Origin: Chondrus crispus
Taxonomy: Eukaryota > Rhodophyta > Florideophyceae > Gigartinales > Gigartinaceae
Reading direction: 5' to 3'
NCBI RefSeq assembly: GCF_000350225.1
Contig: NW_005179168.1
Span: forward strand, 64,031-128,030
DNA: 64,000 nucleotides
The stretch's first letter is position 1. Each line of letters begins with the position of its first letter. Below the pieces are notes generated by a model that was not told the DNA's origin, did not search any database, and saw nothing but the letters and a program-made list of their open reading frames with translations. The translations under genes and the position numbers were made by a program. Positions 20,228 to 31,598 of the stretch are shown here, piece after piece.

Positions 20228-20960
20228 TTATTCCAGGATCATGTTTTTCGGTATAAATCGATCCCGCTTCGAAAAATTAGCCACGATGGACTCGAAGTTT
20301 TCGTTCGGTAATACTTCGGCGACACCGTTCGTAAGTCGCACACCATGACGGTGTTGGACCGAATACTTCGGATCAAGGAATACTAGCCCGATGGCTTTTG
20401 TCGCAACACGTACTACCATTTGCGACATGGCGGGGACCTTCACCCACTTGGCGAGCTTGATCGGTTGCGCGTCCGTCTCATGCTCGCCGCAATCTGGACG
20501 CGTCTTCCGAGACGTCCGGGGTTGGTCCCAATCGTTAGCGTCGCCATCGCGTACGGAATCAATGATGGCGACGCTACCTCCTCGACGGAGTTCGATACGT
20601 TGCCTACGTACGGCGATGTTCTCCACGTTTTGGTCGATGAACGCGGTACCGACCAGCACGTCGACTGCGAGCGCGTCTGCCACGATGAACGGCAGCCGGT
20701 AGACGTGGTTGCCGAACCTGATCGCCAAAAGTACGACGGCGTTCAGGCTAAGCGGGCTGCGATCAGCTCCTGCCAAACGTAGCAACTTAGCGTCCGGGAT
20801 GACGTAATCTCTCCAGTCGGGCGGAAGACACTCCTTGCCAATAAGGTTGTATCCGGCGCATGTATCGACGGCTACCTTGTACGGCTTGAAAGCGTTCGAT
20901 GCCGTGGCAATACTGCCGAGTATAGTATAGATTTTGGAAGTGAGGAGGCATACAACGCCA
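20228..20960 (-). pseudogene. Element A protease region
   Basis: Retropepsin-like domain. Its conserved start (SKIYTILGSIATA) is followed by VDTCAGYNL, where the canonical Asp-Thr/Ser-Gly triad reads Asp-Thr-Cys. The second hydrophobic-Gly motif is present (VLVGTAFID), as is RRGGSVAIID. D and F show the same DTC variant, so it is a family trait rather than decay. The frame opens upstream of the ATG-like start at 20785, reaching about 20935, and ends at TAA 20228-20230. Confidence 0.78.
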
Positions 20961-21321
20961 TCCTTCGTGCGCTGGAGACCGTTCGTTCGGAAGTCCCCGG
21001 CACGGGCGCGCTTACTTCAACCGTGGCGCGGCTTCCTCTTTCTCCTTTCACGTCCGGTCGTCGGCTTCGGCCCTTCGGAACGTCCGACGTCCGGTAATTT
21101 CTTTGCTTTCGGCGGCACTTTCTCGTCTTCTCGTACGTTTTCTTCTCTCTACCCAGGGCTTACGACATCCAACTGGGGGTTAGGACCCTGGCTCGTACGA
21201 TCGTTATCGTCGGGGTCCTCGTCCTTAACTGCGCATCGTTCGTTCGCGCAAGGGACGGAATGGGACGGGTCTTCATCGGAAGTTTTAGACGGGAATCGCG
21301 ACCTCGCAAACGTCACAGTCT

Positions 21322-23572
21322 TTAGTCTTTTCCCTGGCTGTCGGAGCTAGAGCACGTGTCTCCCTCAACGAATGCATCGTGCCGTTGTAAAACCACCGGA
21401 CGAACCGGCTCGGCGGCAGCTCCTTCCGCCTCCATCGGTGGGAGCGTGGGTAAGTCACGTACTTCAACATGCCCTTGGGCCTCGGCGGCTTGGCGTTCGA
21501 AGTCCCTCTCGACGAGGTCGTTCAGAACACGATATTAGTGGAATTCAGAATTTGAGATCCAAAACAGTACAGATTAGACCTCGTCATACTGTAATTTTGT
21601 CGGTGCCTTTGTATTCGTGAGGATCTCAGGAACAGAGTGCTCAAATCAGAATAGAGAAAACCAAAATAGTTTATGTGCTAGAGGCATGAAAACATGGCCA
21701 TATTTATCTATACAAAAGTTTTCAAAACTTTGAAACTTTTCAAAACTGTTGGCAACGTGACGCGCGCGATGAATGCGATACATAGCTTTGCACTCAAAGA
21801 GATAAGTGAGAAAATTGTGTCGAAGTAGCTAAAAGTGATTATCAATAATCAACATTAGCTATTTCCGGTAACCGATTCTCATATGCTATTCGAACGCTTT
21901 TCTTGAACCCTCGTCTCCGAATTCTTTCATAATACTTTCGTTTATAGGCTCCTCTCACCCGCGGGGAGGTACCAGTCATTCAAACTCCTAGGTAGCTACA
22001 TAGATCAAACCAGTTTTGAGGGCAAACATGCTGTCTCCAGGTACCCCTCAAAACAGAGCGTATATAGCTAAAAGTGATTATCAGTAATCACTTTTAGATA
22101 CTTACAGGAGATGTTCTTCAATATCTATCCGAAGGAAAAAGTTTTCAAAATTTGTATAAAACGCCGATCCAGGCAGTTTTAGGTTTCGATAAATATTTGA
22201 ACATTTTCAAAGTTTCGTGAACTTTCGGATAGCTTGCAAAACTCACATTCAAATGCCGATAGCTCATAATCTAGTTTGGTTTTCTCTATTCTGATTTCAG
22301 CAATCTGTTCCTGAGATCCTCAAGAGCACAGAGATACCTACAAAAGTACAATATGACGAGGTCTAATCTGTACTGTTTTGGATCTCAAATTCTGAATTCC
22401 ACTAATATCGTGTTTCAGGTAGAATACAGTATCTTGGATCGTGCCCGGCGTGGGCCGACGATCCCCTGTACGTCTACCGAACTTCCGACGCGGATAAACG
22501 GAATCCGCGCGTCGGTGGTGCCCACGGAAACGTCTGGGTTCTCGAAGCGGACGTTCGAGCTTCGAGTACCTTGCTGCGCACGGCTATTAAGTTCGTTTGG
22601 CATTTGTGGCAGGAGGTTACGCATATGCGGGCGCGTCTCCATCTGGTACTGGTAGTTACAGTATGCTGCCTACAGCTGCTGCGAACGGTCGAGGCACGGC
22701 CAAGTGTACAGTGTGTGGCCCGTCGTACGGCATAGACAGCACTGATACGCGGTGCTTTCCGGCGGCAGGAACGCAGTAGCCAACCGAATCTGTTCGTCCG
22801 TGAGACTCGGGAACGAGATTGATGCGCCACGGCCACGTTAGCCTGCGGAGCGCCCACTGGTATCGGTTGCCCGGGCGTGAGACCTCCAGTAGCGGTCGCA
22901 AAGGTCTCACTTGACGTCGCCGTGTCGTAACCGGCGTGAACGTCGGCTGTCATGAGGACAGGAGCGTATCGGTCGTCGTGCCCGTACTTCGGTACGGTAT
23001 TCTCATCTCCTATAAACATCGTGGCCCTGGACGTACGAGATACCGGGACCTTCGGCGTACGGAACCTCGCTGGCTCCGGCAGCGGCTTACCGCTACGTGC
23101 GCCGTAAGTATTTCCTTCGGCCATAGCGATACGGCGGATGACCGAGAAGTCCGAACGTTGGTGGAAGGGCAGCCGATGCGCCGCTTCCGCTACTGCATCG
23201 CGTGTCGTGGCCGATAGCCCGCGGATGTAGTAGTTGACCAACGATTGGTCGGAGAACACGGCGGTGCATGCGTACGCTCGTTCTTGCAGCTGATCCGTGT
23301 ACACGTTTTCGGTCTCATGCGGCAGTTGTTCGATCGTAGAAACTGCCGCAAGAGCGGTACCCAGTACATCTTCCGTCAGGTACCTCTTGATAAACGTATT
23401 GACAAGTCTGGGCCATGACACGGACGAGTTCATGGCCCCTTCCCGAACGCCCTTCATAACGTACGAAGTGTAAAGGCGTTCGGCGTCGCGCTCTACGAAG
23501 TGCGCGAACACCTGGAGGGTGGTTTCCTCGGTGAACTTCTGCGCATTGAACGTGATCTGCATGTCCTTGTGC
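21322..23572 (-). pseudogene. Element A gag, N-terminally truncated and split by a TIR element
   Basis: Capsid-like region homologous to gag of D and F (ITFNAQKFTEETTLQVFAHF, then ERDAERLYTSYVMKG). The zinc knuckle (CCLCRTTGHTLYTW) has lost its last Cys to Trp, and a frameshift lies near 22740. The C-terminal domain is interrupted by an 889-bp DNA transposon (21526-22414) and ends at TAA 21322-21324. Homology to the first ~370 residues of D gag is missing: sequence beyond 23572 is unrelated, so the 5' end of A is truncated there. Confidence 0.8.
21526..22414. mobile_element. Non-autonomous DNA transposon with long TIRs (TSD TCAG)
   Basis: The 889-bp element has inverted termini beginning AACACGATATTAGTGG and ending CCACTAATATCGTGTT. 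Similarity between the ends extends at least 130 bp (for example through GGATCTCAGGAACAG and ATCAGAATAGAGAAAACC). The flanks carry TCAG at 21522-21525 and 22415-22418. The AT-rich interior has no ORF of note. It interrupts gag of element A. A 4-bp TSD with long TIRs does not let me name the superfamily. Confidence 0.8.
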
Positions 23573-24187
23573 ACGGAGCTTTGATTAGAGCCAATGACAT
23601 TCCGGTACAGTTCTCTTCGATTCTCTCTTCCCACGATGGCTGTCTCAGAAGGCAGTTCCTCCTGGATGAAATCAATGATATCTTCATCTTGCGAAGCCAT
23701 TTGGTCCAGCCTCATTGAAGGAGGCTCAAAGTCCAACAGGTGTGTCTCTGCAAAAAGGGGCCCAGTTTCGCGGTCTTTCAACGCCATGTCAAACGTCGGA
23801 GGTTGGAAATGCGACGAAGAACAATACAAAGGTGACAGAATTACCTACGCACTCACTCTTTGCCGAAAAGATTGAATCAGGATATCTGGAACTCTTGTCC
23901 CTTGTCTCCAACTAACACAAGTGCTGATCCTCCGTTTATACGGAAATTGACTGCGCAATATGCAAAAGGGTTCCTTGCCTCTGCCCGAGCTGGCTAGATG
24001 CAGTTCTGCAAGTTGACTGTTGTGTATCATTCCTTTTAGAGAGAAAACAAGTTTTCCACACGAGAACAGCTACACACAGGTCTATCCATAGATTCGGGAT
24101 TCCAAACCCCCAGATATTACAGAGCAACCAGAGTGGTTAAATATATCTTTCCTGCCCCGGAATGAGCATGTCCCTCTGACACGGCTC
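23573..24187. other. Unassigned segment between element A and the next gene
   Basis: The gag homology of A ends at about 23572. The minus-strand frame that continues to 23829 encodes an acidic, unrecognised peptide (for example DFEPPSMRLDQMASQDEDII) that may belong to the pre-insertion locus. I see no start signal, repeat boundary or known domain here. Confidence 0.4.
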
Positions 24188-26778
24188 CTAAGTCCGCTGG
24201 TTGAATGAACTCTCTAGGGCACTTTCATCCACTGTAGTGTAGTATAGGCGCGGATGCTATACTAAAACTAATTCGGATCCCCGGGTGGACCGATCCGTAC
24301 AGTACGTACGGACCGGGGACCGGACCGCAGTGCACACGGGCGCAGGTGTATCATACCTGTATATGACACCTAACGGGACATTGCTGGCCGTGGGAGGATC
24401 ACCGGCTGATCCAGATGCCCGATCCGGATGGGCACCGGATGCCATCGGCCACACGTGTGAGCAGGTACACGTGTTAGCCGCCTGCCGTTACTCCGGGGAC
24501 TGTGCCGTTTCGCGCCGTGCGTATATGGCACAATGGCACCGAGCCGTCCTGACGTGGATACTGTAGCTAGGTACCGTAGAGTACCTTAGGTTAGTTCTAA
24601 TAAATACTGGGGAGCCTGACTTGCACGGAGCAAGGGAGGACAAGCACAAAAGTCCCGAGACTCTGCGCACCGGACTTTACCGTTTGAGCTTTGCCTGGCC
24701 CTTGTATTGCTTTTTCCCTGGTTACGCCTCTTTACAATTCCTTTTTCCTTTCCTTCATACAGTCACCCAGCCGGTGGGTGGCACGGTCCTGCGCACGGAC
24801 GCGCCAGGCTCCGCACTCCGGATCCACCACACTGCCGTAGTGTGGGGAGTACTCCGTTGAGGGCGTAGAGCTGCCTCCGTACGACGCCGTGTCGCTTACC
24901 GGACAAGCCTCTACCACCCCACCTTTACTGAGCTACGGTGCTCCTGTTAGCTGTACATCGTGTACATTAACGATAACGGAAGTCCGCTCATCCCGCTACG
25001 AGCACCCGGTGTGTAGTTCGTCCGGCTCCCGTGCGAGACCCCTTCCGTAGGTTGATCCCCAAGGTACGCGCCGTGCGTATATACCACATGTAGCTGTATG
25101 GCGAGCTTGTGTGTAAAGCATGGGATGCTTCATCATTTCCATGCCCTCCGCACATACAATTGAAAAAAGCTTCGAGAATTGAATAAAATTGCACAAAATA
25201 TAGCACACGCCGCTCTGTTTCATCGCCATACCGCAGTGATGTACAACCTGTTTCAAGCAGTCCTCATTGGATTTATCATCTTGTATAACAGTCATGAGCA
25301 TATCGGCTTTCCCTTGCACCATTTTCCACTCATCTTGTTGTGTCATGAAGTCTTCAGGTGTAGCCTGCACAATCTTCCACCCAACCGGTAATAATTGAGA
25401 TGCCTCAATCAGATGAGATGCCTCAATTAGTGACGTTGCCCCTGCAATTGATTCGACTGGTCTCTCCTTGTTCTCTTCACAGTCCCCGTCTGCGTATTGA
25501 GTGTGCGATGAGGGGGATTCTTTGGCCGTAGAGCCCTCTTCTTCACTGTCTTTCGAGCTTCCATTCTCTGAAATACCTGGAGATGATGGTTCAGTGTCTG
25601 AATCATTCGTAGTTTGTTTATGTAAACCCAGGTGCTCACTGTTCTCTTGAGAAATTTGTTGCATTTTTTCGGGCGATTTCTAAATGGTTCGTCCCATTCG
25701 GCACCAGGTTTCTGCAAGCAGTTTCAAGTGGTGATATGATGTGCTTGCTGAACGCATGTTCCTGCATTTGGATGTCCAGCAGCTGCGTACACGTCATTCT
25801 TTCTGCAATTGTGGTCATCTCATAAGAGATTTCGTCGTAGTCACAAAGGGGTTTGAATTTTTTAAGCTCTTTAATTGCTCGGCGTAATTCCACCAACTGT
25901 GTTAATACATCTTTGGGGAGAAGCGCCTTCGGAGAAGGCAAGCAATCTTGATTGTACCTGATAAATCGTTTCATCAACATCAAAAATTCCTCTGGCGTCA
26001 CTTTTTTGGGAATTACTCGCAAATTTGCCAATGTGAACGCAGCTTGCAAGCCTCCATCATCATTGCACATGAAATCCCGTAAGTAGTCAACCGTAGGAAT
26101 GGGAAACTTGCGAGCAACCTCCAAGATTTGGCGCTTGGTTTCAGTCTGTTTGCTCATAATCGTGTCATCCTGAACCCCTCTTGCAGTACTTGAAACCAGG
26201 CGACGAGTAACTTCGGTCGCTGATAAACGTTTTTGTCGCCTTTGGCACAACCAGAAATTCAGCTCAACGTCGTATTCGTGGCAGCGTAGGAGTGTTGCGA
26301 GGAAAGAGAGCGGCACACAGACAGAGCGAAGAGCATTTCTGGAAAGTCCATACGGAATCTCATCTTGAGCTGGCATCGACATTACCAATTCACCTTTCAA
26401 CTTGAAATATTTTATCAAAACTCTGTCCTCCATTAGCTGTATCGCTACTCTTTTGCGGATGTGTGCATCATAGCGAAAGCGATATCCTCCAGGGCGTCCA
26501 TCTGTCTCTTCTCTTTTCACTGCTGGTGCCACTTCTGATGCCTTTTCAGGCGTGTAGCAATGTGGCTCTCTCTCAAAGAGTAGCTGTATTTCTGGAACAG
26601 TAGCCACTCGACATGATATGAGATAAATGCTGATGTATCTATTTTGCAGAAAACCCTCTCTGACAATATCTTCATCTCGAGAACGAATTGGCCTGGAGTA
26701 CCAGAGATTGACAATTTTTCGCGGATCGACGTCTTCAGTCACAATATCACTCGTACTATCACTTCCTGAAACCTTCAT
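24188..26778 (-). pseudogene. Gene Y: unknown protein, frameshifted and cut by a solo LTR
   Basis: Unrecognised protein of about 580 residues encoded on the minus strand from an ATG at 26776-26778. The first 380 residues are mixed helical, with a Cys/Trp segment (NFWLCQRRQKR) and a charged middle (ELRRAIKELKKFK). The acidic, Ser-rich C-terminal part follows in another frame, after a run of six A on the coding strand near 25675. The frame is entered by a solo LTR at codon level (TSD TGTAG); skipping it, the same frame continues about 15 codons to a TAG at 24188-24190. It is divergent from the transposase-like gene at 27519, with about 740 bases between them, and could be its partner in one DNA transposon. 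Confidence 0.55.
24238..25088 (+). mobile_element. Solo LTR, family E, copy 2 (TSD TGTAG)
   Basis: The 851-bp insert starts TGTAGTATAGG and ends TATACCACA. It is flanked by TGTAG at 24233-24237 and 25089-25093. It is clearly similar along its length to the LTR at 601-1433. It carries the same TAATAAATAC signal in the plus orientation and interrupts the 3' end of gene Y. No internal element sequence is present. Confidence 0.93.
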
Positions 26779-27317
26779 GACTGCAGGACTTTCTGTCTCG
26801 CCTTAGTCGCAGGATTGGGTTATCCTAAAAGGCAATGCCGCGAGTCTTCTGACCTAAGCAAAGGCTTCGAGAAATTGTTGCGACTGTTATTTTTTTGTAG
26901 GCATAAAAACTATCGTAAGCAAATGAGAGAATAAACACGGCTCATTCCGAATATTTGAACATTGAGTTCAAACATTTGAACAAGTGGATCGAATGTGACA
27001 GTTTCGGAAAAGGTTGGGGGGAGGCAGTTGATATAGAAATCAGTTATCGTCCTGAACAAATTCCTGTCCGCTCTACCATGATTTCCCATCTTTTGACGAA
27101 ACAGTTCCGTAGGAATCGCAATATTTGCTTCGTAAAGGGAAACATTTGTCACTTGCAAGGCATTTTCAGGCGTACAAAAGGACTTGGAAAATTTTTCGAA
27201 GTGCAACCTTCAGAAAAAAAATGAAACGCAACACCATACGAATCTGATATAGATCCCTAACGTCTACTCTTTCGAAAACAGAACACAGTGATCTGGGTTG
27301 CTGACTTTTGGCTTCCA

Positions 27318-27416
27318 GCCGAATACCAGTACAGGATAATATCCTGTACTGGTATTCGGCAAGAAAGGCGCAGCCGAACGACTACATATTATGTAATCGT
27401 TTGGCTGCGCCTTCTT
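27318..27416. repeat. Two adjacent long palindromes
   Basis: Positions 27318-27360 form a perfect inverted repeat with a 21-bp stem and a single central base (arms beginning GCCGAATACCAGTACAGG). Directly abutting it, 27361-27416 forms a second, imperfect inverted repeat (arms AAGAAAGGCGCAGCC and GGCTGCGCCTTCTT). They sit just upstream of the transposase-like gene, between it and the divergent gene Y. Such palindromes could extrude as cruciforms, act as protein-binding sites or be relics of TIRs. Confidence 0.85.
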
Positions 27417-27518
27417 GATTCCACACCGCAGTGCGTGCTTGCGCACAGTCCATACTTGCAGGTTCTTCGTCACTATCTGAAGCGTTGAACCCGAGAGACA
27501 TGCACATAGAGCGATACC

Positions 27519-29945
27519 ATGACGACGCTAGACGACACTCCTCCCCTATCAAAAGTCCCAATCGCGCTCAATCGCAAAACAATGAAGTCGCGATTACAGA
27601 AGAGACGACGCCAATCCATCAAAAACATCAACAACTGGATGCCAAAACGCTGTTGCAAGCGTCTTTGCGTCTTCGAAGTCGGTACAGAGAAGTGTAGGTC
27701 AATGCGAGAGAATTTCCTGTCAATTTCTCGTGATGGAAGAAAGGCACGCCTCGCCGATCTAATCGTTCCGGACCCACAGTGCTCACGGCGATACTTCTAC
27801 TGTGATGGATGGCAAGTTTGTTGGAGAATTGACACTCTAGAAGTGTCAAGGACGATGATTGCCAATGTCCTGAAACTACCTTCAGCGAACGCCTCCCACC
27901 TCTCCGGAAGAATGGGGGATCAGATGAGAGCTCAACTAAAAAATCCTCGGTGATTTCATTTTTACGAGCCTTGGCAGACGATCTCGGAGATGAAATGCCG
28001 CACAGCATCGAGCGGCACCTCCCACATGGAAATAAATACCTCGTTTACATGCTGTTTCGAGAAAATGAAGGGATGTATGGCCGTCAAGCGTGCTCTTCTT
28101 CTCACTTTTACGAAACTTGGAAGCGGTATGCCTCACATATCAAGTGTAGACGAAGACACGGATTTTCCGTTTGTGACACGTGCACAAGCTTTAAAGAGGG
28201 TCTGCTATTAATTGCTAGGAAACCAGGATATGAAAAATCTAGAGAAAAACTTAAGAAAGGATTCCGCGCACATCTGCAGCAAATCCACTCTGAGCGAGCT
28301 GAATATCGACTCATTCAGTCAAAAGCAATTGACAGGTCCCAGGAAATTCTTTCCGTATTATTGACGGGGCCGACCAGGCAAAGTTAGGACTACCGCGTTT
28401 TTACACGACGACAAAAATAAATACCGGTAAGGTTCTCAAGCAGAAGGTCACTGGTGTTTGCTATCACGGGGCACTTTTTGGACAGCCTTTCGTTTGTTTT
28501 TTCACGTCAGCCGACAACATCCCCTCAGGTGCAAATCAGACAATTGATGAGCTATGTCGCTCCCTTTTTCTGTTGCGAGATGCGAAAAGAGCTCAAGGTT
28601 TGAGTTGTTTTCGTAAAGAGCTGAATGTTCAGCTGGATAATACATCAAAAGACAACAAGAATCGCTTCTTTTTGCATTTTGTGATTACATGGTGCATAAA
28701 GGGCTCTTCAACCGCATTGTTGTTAACGTTCTACCGGTTGGGCACACACATGAGGACATTGACCGCCGATTCAGCCGAATTTCTGTCTTCATGCGGGATA
28801 GGAATACAGCCTGTGTTTCGGAACTTCACAGGTACATTGTTGGGAGTCAAGGGGAAAACTACGCGTCAGTACCAAACAACATACATGCTAGCCGCGTCTC
28901 TGGGATGAACAATTTCTCAGGTGCCTGTTATAAACAAAGTGCATTTGCATCGAGAGTCAACAACATGCTCGCGTTCAGAAAGTTTGTCTTCGAGCGGGAT
29001 GATTCTCATGAGCTTGAAGGAGGTGGTGCTCATGTTATCTGCCTGGTCGGGTACAAAATGGTGGAAAAGAGGGAAGCACTTCAGAAACTTGATAGAATCG
29101 AAGGATTCATTAGTTCTTTCCTCCATTTCGTTCCTGATATGACAAACGCAGAGCCCATAAAAACTAACAAGCCCTCCCAAGCGGACATCAGCGCATACCG
29201 CAAGCACGTAAATGTGACAGAGAGCAGAATTGGATGTAGACAAAATGTGTTATCACTTCTTTCCGAAATAGACGCAATTGAAAGCAAGGAGTTCGCCCTG
29301 CCAGAGTGGGAATTCCGGCAATTTGCTTCTTTTTGCGATGATTGCCGCGACTTTGAGGCTTCGCATGATGATTCGGAAAGCGAATTGGCTCTGAAGGACA
29401 CGTGCACATATGAGAGGGGCAGCATGGTAACTGTAAACTGCGGCTCAAACGTGACTGAAGTGACACCATTCTGGTTGGGAAGAGTTGAACATGTTGAGAA
29501 TGCAAATAGTGTCAACGATATTTTGATTGTTCGGTGGTTTGAACTTGTGCGGGGACAGAGAGGAGAGAGCTTGTGCTACACTCGCAATTTCGCCCCCATG
29601 AAACAAAACGATCAATCACAGAGTTATATACTGTCCGCGGCAGTTCTTGTTTACTTTCCAGAGTTGAACACGACTGGTAAGATTCCCAATGTTTTCCAGC
29701 GCCTTACTAGGGAAGCACTAGACCCTTTTGGAGAATGTTGGACACCCTGCGGGTATTTAACAGATATTGATGCATGTAATGCTGTGTGCGGCTGTTTGTT
29801 TGCTCATTACACGGCACCACACGCGCTCAAAAAAACAAATATACGGGGAAAGGTTTTTGGACGTAGGGATTGGGAAATTCTTACCCAGTCGTCACTTCGG
29901 AGATCAACGGATCACCAAACGTGCCCTCGAAACATTCTTCCCTAG
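27519..29945 (+). pseudogene. DDE-type transposase-like gene with GHTHEDID motif, frameshifted
   Basis: Homologous segments in three frames make one protein of about 800 residues. N-terminal Cys-containing segments (CCKRLCVFE, then SVCDTCTSFKEG) precede an RNase H-like core with acidic motifs DGADQAK (28363), VQLDNTSKDNKN and LPVGHTHEDIDRRFS (about 28730). The C-terminal ~350 residues are less typical. Frame changes near 27953, 28350 and 28682 break it. The pattern resembles a large family of uncharacterised transposase-like proteins in algae, oomycetes and animals (DUF7869-like, from memory). Catalysis by these acidic residues is inferred. The Mfd/HECT chimera follows within about 120 bases on the same strand. 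Confidence 0.68.
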
Positions 29946-30055
29946 TTCACCGGTTCTCTCGTCGCATCTCTTGTCGCCGGCGACGAGTCGGATGTCGTCA
30001 CGCTCACCAGCAAGAACCTAGCCGATGTCGTCGCCGAGGACCAGGAGGTCACAAA

Positions 30056-30944
30056 AAACAGCTCATGAGAGACATGAGTAAGAATCGACGCCCAAGGGAC
30101 CGATTGCTTTGCAGTGATGTTGGGTTTGGAAAAACCGAAGTTGCAGTTCGAGCGGGGCTGCGGATCTTGGCAGCTGGAAACCATGTCGCAATCCTTACTC
30201 CCACTACAATTCTGGCGCAGCAACACTACGGTACTTTTCGAAGCAGATTTGAAGGGGCCTCCCTCAAAGTCGCAATGGCCCGCTTGACCAGATTTACTTC
30301 ACGAAAAATAAACATTAAGAACAGAGATAGATTATGCTCTGGAGAGGTGCGCGTCGCCGTAGGCACTCGGATGTTACTAAACGACAAATGTATTTTCCAG
30401 ACCTGGGCTTGCTGATCGTTGAAGAGGAACATAGATTGGGAGTTAATCGAAAGGAGAAGATTCGAGCCCGATACCGCGGTATTGATGCGCTCTTTATTTC
30501 AGCTACGCCAATTCCACCCACATTTTCCTTATATGATGATTTTGGAAAGCAATCAGCTGTCGATCTGGTGCTAAATGGAAGGGAAATTGCAGTTCCAGAG
30601 GATAATAGTGTATATGTACGGTTGGTGACGGAAGTGCGTATGACGTAGGCGATCGAGAAGCAGATTGAAGCTTTCAAAAAGGGATTCTACGAGCTCATTC
30701 CCTACGAAGACATTACGATCTATAACGAGCTGGAGCTAGAACTACTCATGTCAGGGTTGCCAGACATTGACATGGCTGATTTGAAAGCGAATGTAGAATA
30801 TACAGGCTACAATGCCGCATCACCGCCGATCACATGGTTCTGGAGATGTAATCATAACATGGATCAAGAAGACCTGGGGCGTCTCGTGATGTTTGTGACA
30901 GGAAACAGCAAAGTGCCCTTAGAGGGCTTTGAGACGCTTCCGGG
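30056..30944 (+). pseudogene. Chimera of Mfd-like helicase fragment and HECT E3 ligase fragment
   Basis: The first part (about 30065-30525) matches the helicase core of Mfd/RecG-type translocases: Walker A in DVGFGKTEVAVRA, then TPTTILAQQHYGTF, GLLIVEEEHRLGV and SATPIP. Mfd couples repair to transcription in bacteria and plastids. From about 30530 the same frame passes into a HECT ubiquitin-ligase C-lobe (LNGREIAVPEDN, FYELIPYEDITIYNE, SGLPDIDMADLKAN, TGNSKVPLEGF). A frameshift near 30395 and a TAG at 30646-30648 break it. The catalytic Cys region of HECT is missing because the LTR of element F starts at 30945. Two unrelated host genes joined head to tail suggest capture by a transposon, or a chimeric retrocopy. 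Confidence 0.82.
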
Positions 30945-31518
30945 TGTTGTATAACGGCAAACTAGATTTAGATCTAGATTGGATCCCGCACGTGTGCGCG
31001 ACACGCACGTGTACTGTCAGCCCGATGCCTAACAGCGCTACAGTGCAGACTGACTCGCACTACAGTAGCCCCCTACAGTACGTCGGTACTGTAGTGTTAT
31101 GATAGAATATTTTGTACATTAAATACGCGAGCGACCGACGACGGAGAAAAAGGACAAGCACGAACTTGTCCACGACTCTCCGTCTAGGTCCGCTCTGCCG
31201 CTTACTCTACTAGAACGACCGTCCTACTCTAGTCTGTTGTAGGCAAGGGACCGCGCGGGCAACGACGAGCCAGCACGCGAGCGAGCCCAGATCTGCCTCC
31301 GCCCGTCGGTACTGGATCGTCTACCAGTATCGCACCGGGACGTCGAGGCGTAGATCCGCTGGCGCGTGCGCGCGTCGGACGCGACCGCGCTCTACCACAT
31401 TGCTACCAGAGCCCGGGCCCGGTCTCGTGTGTGAGTGGTGCTTCATCCCGTTCTCGGCGATCCGAGGTCTATAGGACTGGACGTATACACCCCTCTCCGC
31501 GGGGGTGTTTATGCTACA
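30945..31518 (+). repeat. 5' LTR of element F
   Basis: 574 bp, TGTTGTATAACGGC to TTTATGCTACA. It contains a hairpin CTACAGTAC-GTCG-GTACTGTAG at 31073-31094, ATTAAA at 31118-31123, GGACAAG...CTTGTCC, the conserved R-U5 hairpin (31307-31315 with 31324-31332) and a terminal CACCCC...GGGGGTG stem. Its layout parallels the LTRs of B and D and the solo LTR at 41004. Confidence 0.88.
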
Positions 31519-31519
31519 G

Positions 31520-31532
31520 TGGTCTCCCGACC
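31520..31532 (+). promoter_or_regulatory. Primer-binding site of element F
   Basis: TGGTCTCCCGACC starts one base after the LTR, identical to those of B and D. It is placed correctly for minus-strand priming by an unidentified tRNA. Confidence 0.78.
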
Positions 31533-31598
31533 TAGAAGACCCTGGATTCCGATCTCCGAGAAGACTTCCACTTCCCGCCGCGAACCGATCGCGTCGAG

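Larger units (their letters stand above)
3255..23572 (-). mobile_element. Gypsy element A: 5'-truncated chromodomain retrotransposon with nested inserts
   Basis: On the minus strand the order is gag (21322-23572), protease (20228-20960), RT/RNase H (18250-20227), integrase and two chromodomains (16565-18260), a polypurine tract, a long 3' region with an antisense gene (ORF X), a second polypurine tract and the 3' LTR (3255-4655). Gag homology stops near 23572 and no 5' LTR or primer-binding site follows, so the 5' end is missing. Inserted later were element B (7082-14605), a Harbinger-like element in the LTR and a TIR element in gag. Stops, frameshifts and an RT active-site change show that A is dead. 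The left flank GGAAG (3250-3254) has no matching partner in the window. Confidence 0.85.
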
